A DNA stretch of 64,000 nt from Cryptomeria japonica (Eukaryota; Streptophyta; Pinopsida; Cupressales; Cupressaceae), in assembly GCF_030272615.1 (NCBI RefSeq), contig NC_081413.1:445948538-446012537 (forward strand), written 5' to 3'. Under the pieces are notes generated by a model, which made no database searches, was not told the origin of the DNA, and was given only the letters and a program-made list of their open reading frames with translations. Below are positions 55,460 to 64,000 of this stretch, piece after piece. Made by a program: the position numbers and the translations under genes. Every line of letters begins with the position of its first letter. The first letter of the stretch is position 1.

Positions 55460-58400
55460 CCCCACTGCAACTGTGTCTGCACTTTTATCACTACTTTATA
55501 CATAGAAGTAAGTGATTTTTTTGTTTTTACATGATTTCAAATGATTGAATTGTTGTTCTTATCAGTTTTGTCAATATTATTGTGATTTTTTAATAGTTTT
55601 GATTCAAAAAAATAATGATAAGATGCATACTTATGGTTATTTGTTTGTTTATGAACTTTTGTCTAGATATATATGTAATATGATTCTATTTAGGACAACT
55701 GATATCAACCATGGAAAAGAACAAGTGAAGAATGATGGAACAACGAGAGGCTGAAAAGGAAAGACAAAGACAATGTATGAATAAATTACATGACTTAAGA
55801 ACAATGGGAGAAGAAAGTATGTCATCCTCAACATCTCAATTTGATTTACCAGATGAACATAATGCACCTAATGCAATTGAAGAAGAGAAATTTTATTTAT
55901 GTATGAACTTTATGAAATTGAAGAAGATACCACATTGAATAATCAATTAAATGATGAACATACACCTTCTCTATTTGATGAATTGAATGTACATAATGCA
56001 CCGATGTTAATACCTCCTAGAATCATTAATAGGAAACCAATGTATCTAATGGAAATTGATGAGAATATATTGAAGCCAATGCCTGATAAAATGAATGAAC
56101 TAAATTATAGGAGAATGGTTAAAAGAATAGGGCAAAACTATTTTGAAAACTTAAATCAAACTACATGATGCCAATTAATTGTTCAAATGATTAAAAATTT
56201 GAATTTTAGAGAGACAGTGAAAATTCTAGGCCTAAGATCATCTAAAAGTAACAGTGAAATAACTATTGTGAGAAATCTATTTGATGCATATCAAGCTATT
56301 GGTTCAAAATCGTGTACTAAAGATTTTAATGCTATTTGACGTGTCATTACATCAACCATAATGAGAAAGAAAATAAAAAAAGATCGTTTGATAAGAAAAA
56401 CAAGTAAGTCATTAAAAATTAGTAGAACAACATTAAGTAAAGAATTACAAAGGCGAGAAAAAATAGAGGAACCTAACAATAATTCTCTTTGGGCATTCTT
56501 GGGTAGACTACCATGTAAAGACAAGGTTGTTGTTGATGCACTAAGAACATTAATTAAAAAATTTTGGCATGACAACACAAGATTTTTGCCCAACCAGAGA
56601 GATGTTGTTAGAAGGGGAATCGGGTCTACAAATCATGAGCCACATGCCAAACACTATTTGGATATGACTCAAACTAAATTTTATGAAAGATTCCTTCAAA
56701 AGTTTCCTCAAATAAGAATTTCTCAAAGATTTTTTGAAATGGAAAAACCTTTTTATATTAAGATTAATCATGTACGCACCATGTGTTGTTGTAGGATGCA
56801 TATTGAATTTTCCATGCACTATGATATTTTTCGTCATATTTGTTCTACTTTGCACACTAACAATGTTTTGCAGGAATGCAATATACAAGCACCTCCTAAG
56901 TCAATAAGAGAATTTATTTCAAGTGTGCTATGTAGTAGACATGATGGTTACATTTATTATAAGATTCTTGGTTTGGAAGGTTTTTGTGCTATATGTGGTG
57001 GTTTACAATATTTACCAAGATGTGTACATCTGGAGAGCACACATGAAATTGGTAGGAAACTAATTTCTTTTAGAAAATACAAGACAGTCACATATGGAGT
57101 TAAAGATGGAAAAGATTTGAAGAGATGTGAGATAATGAAAAATGATATACGTGTAGCTGAATTTATGAAAATGTTTCAAGAGAAAATAGTTTATGAGAAC
57201 ATAATGCATACACATAGAGATCGATGGTTAGATGAGCAATTCAAGTTATGTAAGGACATATTTCCTCTTGGTACCATTATCTTTATCATTGATTTTGCTG
57301 AAAATTATACACTACAACCTCAAAGTGAAGTGGAATCTATGTATTATCATTCCACACAAGTTTCTATTTTTGTACATGTAGCATTCATGCATGCAGATGA
57401 TAGCACAAAGGAAGATAGAAAGGTTGTAATAGAGTATCACTTCCACATAAGTGATTATCATACTCATTCATTAGAGTTTGTACAAGGATGCTTTAAATTT
57501 TTCTATGATAGTTAAAGGGAAAGGAACATACGATACAATCGACACTTAATATGGTCAGATAATGGCACCACACAATTCAAGAATGCAAGGATGTTTTATT
57601 TGTTGACAAAGATGCATATGACAAGAAGTTTACAATATTTTTGGAATTTCACTGAGGTTGGACATGGTAAGGGAGAGCACGATGGTGCAGGAGCATGTGT
57701 AAAAAGAGCCCTAGCTAGAGAAGAATTGAAGTACGAAGGTGGTGCTAAGTTGATAGATGCAGAAACAATTGTGCGATGGTGTAAGTCTATGATGGGTCCA
57801 GGTAATCCAGGTACGTCAATGGTTCATAGATATTTTTGGTTGATCACTGAATCTAACATTGAAAACTATCTAGATTGTTGTACAATTGCAGGCTCGAGTA
57901 ACATGCACTCATTTATGAGTTCAAATTCAAGTTCACTAGTAATTTATATGAGATCGATTGTATATTTTTTCTCTTTATACATGTATTGTTTGTTGGAAAA
58001 ATGTGAATCACAAGAGTGGATTGACAAATGGTCTTGTAGATCGTTGGTTCCTATTGATACATATCAAATTCCCTAAGCACTACAATTGAGCCAGATGGAG
58101 ACATCAGTGGATTTTGACCATGTATCCGACCTAGTGGATTCAGATGATTTTTTTAGTTAATTTGTTTGCAAGTATTCTTTTTGGTTCATTTTGTTGTACA
58201 TCATACTTTATTTTTGGTATTAATTAACACTTTATAAAACACAGGTCGTGTGTATGTAGTTGTTGTAGAAGAGAACAATGAAGAAGGAATGGATTGCTAT
58301 TTATGTCATTGTGCTTAGCCAAAAATAAAATTGACAACCACAATCATTGATGGAGAGGCTATTGAGTACCCAATAGGGTCTGTTGTCATGATGGGAACAT

Positions 58401-58600
58401 GGCTTAGGAGATATCCTATAAAGAATTTTGATGTTTGGTTGTTCGAGGAATTTGAAACACATAGACATATTCTTCATTTCTCTAACCTTCTTGTTGCAAT
58501 AAATATTCATTTGATGAAGTAAAGTGGTAGACCTCATAACAAGATTTTATAGAAAGTTCATGAATCTGACCATGAGGCAATACTTGACACAATATGGGTT
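55460..58600 (+). pseudogene. DDE-like transposase pseudogene
   Basis: A leader exon (GCAACTGTGTCTGCACTT...GTAAGT, 55464-55515) is followed by coding pieces from ATG 55732 (QREAEKERQRQC). A frame change near 55900 leads to one frame from 55899 to 58160, with stops at 56166 (TGA), 56337 (TGA), 57513 (TAA) and 58074 (TAA). It holds RNLFDAYQAIG (56265), basic KKIKKDRLIRKTSKSLKIS (56370), CAICGGLQYLPRCVH (56990), catalytic-like IIDFAENYTLQ (Asp at 57291), WSDNGTTQFKNAR (Asp at 57558) and VGHGKGEHDGAGACVKRAL (57657-57715). After an intron ending at ACAG 58245, an exon encodes EENNEEGMDCYLCHC and YPIGSVVMMGTWLRRYP. The Asp...Asp...Glu/Asp pattern suggests a cut-and-paste transposase; the superfamily is uncertain. 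Confidence 0.7.
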
Positions 58601-59074
58601 AGAGTTGATCTTGAAGGATCACTTGATTGATTTTATGGTTCAAAGTAGAATGATTTTGAGAATTTTGTATATATCATTTATGAATTGTTCTATATTCATT
58701 TATATATATATGCGCATGAGCTGATTTTTGCATGTTTAGGGGCATTATTTTGTATATTTAAATGGCAATGAGTTAATTTGTACATATGTAGATGCCAAAT
58801 TTTCTATATTAAAATGGCGATGAGCTGAATCACACATATTGTAATGCCAAATTTAGTATAAAATCCCATGAGATGATTTGTAAGAATTTTTTTTTGTATA
58901 TTCAAATAGCCAAGAGCTGATTTGACCATATTTAGAGGCAAATTTTATAATAATATGTGACAATGTTTTGTGACTATTTTTTGTGTCTATGTTTTGTGAT
59001 TATGTTTTGATTTTATGTGATGTGATAAGGTCAATCATGAGAATTATTAATTCTTGTATAATCATGGAGAATTA
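58601..59074 (+). repeat. Short tandem repeats and AT-rich spacer
   Basis: 58700-58945 holds about four imperfect units of 60-70 bp with GATGAGCTGATTTG and ATGCCAAATTT. The remainder, 58946-59074, is AT-rich with no gene. Confidence 0.6.
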
Positions 59075-59464
59075 TTTGAGTCATTATCAATTCATAGGGG
59101 TCATAGATTGGGTCTAGATACAATTTGAGCAAAAAATGTCATTATTGTCAAAAACATTGTCAAAAAAGTTGTCAAGCAACTAGTACATCGCACCAATAGG
59201 GTATGACTCTCGATATTCCAACGCTTTAGGATGCATGAGAGGAGCATGCCCAACCGAATGCACTCGTGACATTGGTTTTTGCACACGACGAACCGAATAA
59301 ATTCTAGCCTATCTTGCAACTTTGCATTGCATGCAACTGACGATTTTTGTAGCAGGCGAAAAAATGCTACCAATTGAAAATGGCTCCGAGTCGTCAAAAA
59401 TAGAGATAGGACATTGCAGAAAAGCCTCACATGACCCCACAAGTTCAAATATATTGATCATATG
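59075..59464 (+). repeat. Diverged 360-bp satellite unit, left of the insertion
   Basis: Shares GGTATGACTCTCGATATTCC, GAGGAGCATGCCCAACCGAA, TTGCAACTTTGCATTGCATG with 63634-64000, and the phrases GGTAGGGTATGAC, GGAGCATG and GACCCCACAAGTTCAAAT with the array at 11297-13735. It breaks at ATATG (59460-59464), where an insertion starts. Confidence 0.8.
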
Positions 59465-60029
59465 TGTCATGCCCAAACTTTTGGGCACAAACGGAATAAT
59501 TTTTTTTTTTTTTATATATACTTAACCTAGTACGACTAACTTAATTAAAATAATGCAAACTAGTTTGGTCTTAACTATGTTTCAAATGAATCAAGCAACT
59601 AAATTAATAAGGCGATAAATAATCTAAGTTATAAGCGAGCTAATATTTCCCCAAAATAGTTATCACTAATCTTCCATTAATAAATAATTAAACTCTCTTA
59701 GCAATTAATCTCAAACTTAATAGATGATCTTTAAATTAATTGACCAATAGTTTCTTATAGTTCTTAAATTACAGTGGGTCTATAATTAATTTACCCTAAC
59801 TCTTTGATTAATAAATCTATTAAATAAAATTCCCATTAATTAAAAGGTGTCTAATAAATTTCAGAATAAAGGGGCCAACTTGACATACATGGGTCATTTT
59901 AATCCCCTAAGATTTATCCTCCCAAGAGTTTAAAATCTTCTTATTAAAATGCTTTTATATCCATTTAATAATTAAAAGAGCATTACTTAATTTACAAAAT
60001 AACTATTTGATTCCATATAAATATAGAAT

Positions 60030-60032
60030 TTA

Positions 60033-60070
<38 letters not shown>

Positions 60071-60130
60071 TGTATATATATATATACTTATACATAAGTG
60101 TATATATATATATACTTATAAATATATTCC
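60030..60130. repeat. TA microsatellite with mirrored AAGTGTATATA/TATACTTATA words
   Basis: TATATATA runs separated by TAAGTGTATATATATA and TATACTTATACATAAGTG form a self-complementary stretch, followed by a G homopolymer at about 60136-60147. Confidence 0.85.
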
Positions 60131-60517
60131 CAAGAGGGGGGGGGGGTTTCTTTTCTTTATTATATAAATATGCTTTTTAAAGAAATTCTAAAAGTTCACA
60201 ACTAACCCTAACTTTTTAAACACCATCCCACACATATTTCTTTTTAAAAATATACCCAAGTGTATTTGCCCTAACTTGAAATTAGGGTTAGGGCATGTGT
60301 GTTTTAACATACATATGTTTTTTTTTGTGGGTTGTGTGTGTGTATAATGTTTTCTTTTATTTTGTGTGTGTGTGTGCAGGTGAGGGAGCAGCAGCCTGAG
60401 CTTCATCACTCGGCGGAGCCGAAGGGGAAATGGCAGAGAGAGCCGAGCGGCGAGTATGGTGATTGGTAGGTGGAGGGAGCATTGTGCAAAGGGCATCGGG
60501 CGGAGGTATCCTCGGAT

Positions 60518-60697
60518 GCCACTGTGTTTCCCCACAGTGGCGGCCAAGCACCGCCCACTGTGGGCAAACACAGTGGTGGTCGGGCACCTCCCGCGCCACC
60601 ATTGTGGTTGCCCACAGTGACGGTTCCTATGTCGTCCACTGTGGGAAACCACAGTGGCGGCCCGAGCCGTGCCGGCCACTGTGTTTTTACACAGTGG
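60518..60697. repeat. Array of five short hairpins, CCACTGTG-N6-CACAGTGG
   Basis: Stem-loops at 60518-60541, 60555-60576, 60599-60620 (imperfect), 60636-60657 and 60676-60697. Each has an 8-9 bp stem and exactly 6 loop bases; loops differ (tttccc, ggcaaa, gttgcc, ggaaac, ttttta). Hairpin starts are 36-44 bp apart. The surrounding DNA is GC-rich, unlike the rest of the insertion. Confidence 0.85.
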
Positions 60698-60701
60698 TTT
60701 G

Positions 60702-63600
60702 ACTCTTCCCAAACCCCGATTTTTGCAAGATGTTTCTCTTTTTTTTTTTTTAAGTTTTTTTTTTTTAAAAATATGTTCATCGTTTATATGTATATGTATA
60801 TGTATATACATATATATAAATATATATAAATATATATATATATATATATTTTAACATGCAGAAAACTAATAAATGGTTTGCAACATAAAATAGATATAAT
60901 ATACATTTTCTAGTTTGTCAAAAAATAGGCTTTAAACTTTGCCCTTATCTTTTTATTTACAAAACTCAAAGTAATTATTTCCTTAGCATATTAGACCTAG
61001 TTTAGAGGAAAGAAGATAACTATATTGTTTATTTGCTTAAAGCATTCTATAACTAGTAATGCATTCTAACAGCGATCTTAAGATATAATTCCTTTTGGTA
61101 ACCAAAATAAAACTAAAACTAAATGCTATTTTTTTTTGGATAAAATAGGCTATTACAATAAGATTTATTTTCTGCATTAAATGGAAAAATAAATGACAGA
61201 TTTATTTTTTTATTGCAGCAGCATAAATAAACATAAATGAACATGTAGTAACAAACTAAATTTATTTGCAGAATAAACATAAATGCAACAACATCATTTC
61301 TTTTTTTTTTTTTTTAAATGAAGATTTAAATACAAGTTCATATATTCCATCTCTTTTTTTTTTTGCAAAACTAACCAAAGTAGGAAAAATATATTTCTTC
61401 AGCAAATTCAAATACAAAGTAAATAAGAATACAAATGGGTTTGAAACCCAACTAATATTTCCTTTCCATAGGAATAAGGATAAAATAAATACACCTCTTT
61501 TCTTTTGGAAATTAAATACAGCAATAGCTCTTTTTTTTTTATACAAGCTACAATATTAAATACATTTTCTTTTAAATTTTTCTGCAACACAAAATAGCAA
61601 CAAAGCTCTTCCTCTTTTCTTTTCCATCCCAAGCAACCTGCAATAAAAATGCAACTTGACCATGGAGAGCTCACCTCCCAGCCTAGGCTTACTAGAAGCC
61701 ACTCCCAAGCTTGGAGAACCAAGTACTAGACGGGTCACAAACAAACAAACAACACAACAAATAAGGGGCAAACACTCAACATGCATTTTCCCATCCCAAG
61801 CTACACTCTCACCACAACTTGTGATGATCTTTCCACGGGTGGAAGTGGACCAAGTACCATTGGAGAGATTGCAAGCATAATACAACTCAAGCCACTTCAT
61901 GGCAAAACAAAATACAACAAATTTCCCCTCCACACCTTATGCCCCCCAAAGGCATAAAAGCCATATTTTCTCCCCTTATGACCCCCAAATGCATACACAA
62001 GGCTATGCAGCAAGGGTCACAAAGGACACCCTTGAAATCACTCTCCATAAGGAGAGCCTCTCACCCAAGGCTGTCATACTTCTTCCACCCCAAGACTATC
62101 CTACTCTCCCAAGAGTAGGAGGTCTTGGACACTCCCAAAACAAGAACACATAAACAAGAACATGGAAATGAAAACTTACATTTTCCTCCTACAACAAATT
62201 ACATATACACATCTCTTCATACAAGCATTTCTTTCTTTCAAAAACAACATAAACAACATAACAAAAAGAAGTAAAACCAACCTTAATCTGCCAATAGGTA
62301 TGTTAGACTTAGTTGGGGTTGAGCTGCCCAAATCCACACAAACTTTTCACCAACCCTTCACCAAAATTCTATCCTACAATTAAATTTCAAAAATTGCATA
62401 ATCTCCAACAATGGAGAGTGGGTGATTACTCACTAAGTCCCTAATCCTTGCCTAAGAAGGCCTCTCACACACTTCCTAACCCCTTGGGTGAGGTGAGAGT
62501 TCCCATTGGTTGCTCTTCCCAACCTCTTACATATTACTAAAACTGGAAAGGAAAAAGATGAGAGAGGATGGGGAAGAGAGTTTGACATCAAAAGGGAAGG
62601 TTGTCTATCCTAGGAGGAACCTTCTAAGTTGAATTTTCGCTCACCTTGGAAAAACCACTTTTTGAGGTGACTAAATAGTCACATGGGAGTAGTTACATGT
62701 TTTAAAATACCCCTAACCCATAGGTATACCCTTTGGACCTTTGGAAAAGCCCTAAAACTGACCCTAAGAGTCCATTTGACCCCTTAGAAACCCAACTGAA
62801 GTTAACCTACGGGTCAAACCTGAGTTGACCACTCCCAAGACTCCCTACCCAAGGCAAATTTGGGACCACACTCTTTTGTTTGAATGGCTTTGGTAGAAAC
62901 AAAACTCCCTCCAAGAGACAAGTCAAAATCAATGACACTAATTAGCACATGTGTCAAGTGACACAATAAAATACAATATAAAAATCACACATGGAATTTG
63001 TCTCTTGTAGGTTTACACAATTAAATAAAATCAAATTAACACACATGCATAATTTACTTTCACAAATAAAATACATTACAAACGGGGTGTTGTCTCTCCA
63101 AATAGACAACCCCTGGCTTAACAAACGTACATTGGTCTAGGTTTGGTTCTCCATATTTATTCCATGGTCACATGGATAATTTTCCTATGCATCTCAATTA
63201 ACACATTAGTAATTCCAAATAATCACAATTATACATAATTAAATACATAGATTTCATTGCACACCAAACACTCATGCATTTGACAATAATAATTCAATAT
63301 CTCATTCATTCAAATTTGATTCCACATAAGCAATTATCATAATTTTCAAAATTGAACCATTCATAAAATAAGCATCATTTTTCTATCATCAAAATGAATT
63401 CCTACAATTCCAATAATGACATTCACCATTTCGAAGTAATTCTATTCTAGCAACATATAAAGTTTCATAATCAAAATGCATAAAATGAAGTATCAATATA
63501 CATCAATGTGATCCAAATCATGGAGTCATATAGGTTCTAAATCCATAAAGCATAAAATAAAGCATCCATAATAGTCTCAAAATGCAAATAACTGAAAATG
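60702..63600. other. Interior of the insertion, no gene
   Basis: AT-rich sequence with T and A homopolymers, several TATA-like stretches near 60790-60850 and purine-poor unique sequence to 63600. I see no conserved protein, RNA gene or tandem repeat. Confidence 0.5.
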
Positions 63601-63633
63601 TCAAGCTGAGTCGGGGTAGGGCCTCACAATATG

Positions 63634-64000
63634 TGTCTTGGATTGGAAGAAACAATCTATCAAAGTTTAACAATTTTTTGGACTTAGGGCACTTGAGAGA
63701 TCGCATCGGTAGGGTATGACTCTCGATGTTTTGGTGCTTTTGGATTCATGAGAGGAGCATTCCTAGCATAAAACTTCCCACCCAAACACTCTCGTGACAT
63801 CGGTTTGTGCACATGATGAACCAAATCAATTCTAGCCTATCCTGCAACTTTGCATTGCATGCAATTGACGGTTTTTTCAGCAAGCAAAAAAATGCTACCA
63901 AATGAAAATGGCTCTGAGCCGTTAAAAACCAAGATAGGCCATTATAGAGGAGCCTCACATAACCCCACAGGTTCAAATGGATCGATCATATGTGTCTTAG
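63634..64000 (+). repeat. Diverged 360-bp satellite unit at the window end
   Basis: Begins TGTCTTGGATTGGAAGAAAC and continues with TTAGGGCACTTGAGAGATCG, CGGTAGGGTATGACTCTCGA. Clearly the same family as 11297-13735 and the next unit after 59075-59464 once the insertion is removed. It runs to the window edge. Confidence 0.85.

Larger units (their letters stand above)
59465..63628. mobile_element. 4.16-kb LTR-like insertion (probable solo LTR)
   Basis: Starts TGTCATGCCCAAACTTTTGG and ends GTAGGGCCTCACA, with TG...CA ends. It is flanked by the 5-bp duplication ATATG (59460-59464 and 63629-63633). The satellite copy at the window end keeps the uninterrupted phrase GATCATATGTGTCTTAG. No gag, pol or internal primer site is seen, so a solo LTR is the simplest reading; a non-autonomous element with unseen short repeats is possible. 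Short ORFs inside are not credible. Confidence 0.75.

Noticed and set aside
59517-60130. Possible promoter or origin in the TA-rich run
   Set aside because: TA microsatellites are common in plant LTRs; no gene start or other signal supports a function.
60188-60829. Frames of 119-207 codons on both strands around the hairpin array
   Set aside because: They arise from a GC-rich stretch in which stops are rare. No domain, and overlapping frames look equally good.

Overview
The window is plant nuclear DNA that consists almost entirely of nested transposable elements, satellite-like arrays and decayed element genes. I see no convincing host housekeeping gene, rRNA or tRNA. The low gene density, long LTRs (about 3.8 to 4.2 kb), a chromodomain Ty3 element and LTR elements with a tRNA-Met type primer site suggest a large, repeat-rich seed-plant genome. 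A gymnosperm is a reasonable guess, but this is inference and the species cannot be named from the sequence.

Layout. 1-1638 is decayed repeat. 1639-about 7192 (minus) is a broken Ty3/gypsy chromovirus with gag zinc knuckle, protease, RT-RNase H, integrase and chromodomain. 7193-11213 is a fold-back DNA element: two inverted arms of about 1 kb flank a CATATG-rich array, a CT tract and a broken transposase-like gene. 11297-13735 is a tandem satellite of about 360 bp units, followed by a short minisatellite. 14021-20625 (minus) is a complete LTR element with 5-bp target duplications. It has a gag with four CCHC knuckles and a long second ORF, but no polymerase. 20820-22708 (minus) is an unrecognised multi-exon gene. 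Behind it lie an AT-rich/GA stretch and the start of a large CATATG-type array (23840-24119, 40131-41344, 49145-50890). That array is split by two LTR elements. Element A (24120-40130) has LTRs of about 3.8 kb carrying a receptor-kinase fragment, and it holds two nested solo LTRs. Element C (41345-49144) has the same plan as the 14-20 kb element. From 50891 to 58600 come an AT-rich spacer, a CT tract, a small gene, another CATATG array, a GA-to-CT tract and a DDE-like transposase pseudogene. 59075-64000 is a diverged copy of the 360-bp satellite, split by a 4.16-kb insertion with target duplications.

Two patterns stand out. First, the elements at 14.0-20.6 kb and 41.3-49.1 kb lie in opposite orientations and have different LTRs, yet they encode the same unusual protein set: a coiled-coil gag with four zinc knuckles, then a protein of roughly 1,000 codons whose N-terminal domain is conserved between them and which is preceded by its own TATA-like box. 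Neither has protease, integrase or reverse transcriptase. Second, in four places a CATATG-type array is followed in the same order by a purine/pyrimidine tract and then by a gene. In two of these the array sits between divergently oriented gene pieces. This looks like an organised DNA-transposon family with array-type promoter or subterminal repeats.

Most ORFs are broken by stops of the TGA/TAG type, which fits decay of methylated C in silenced elements. All calls were made by eye from the sequence; no database search was possible.
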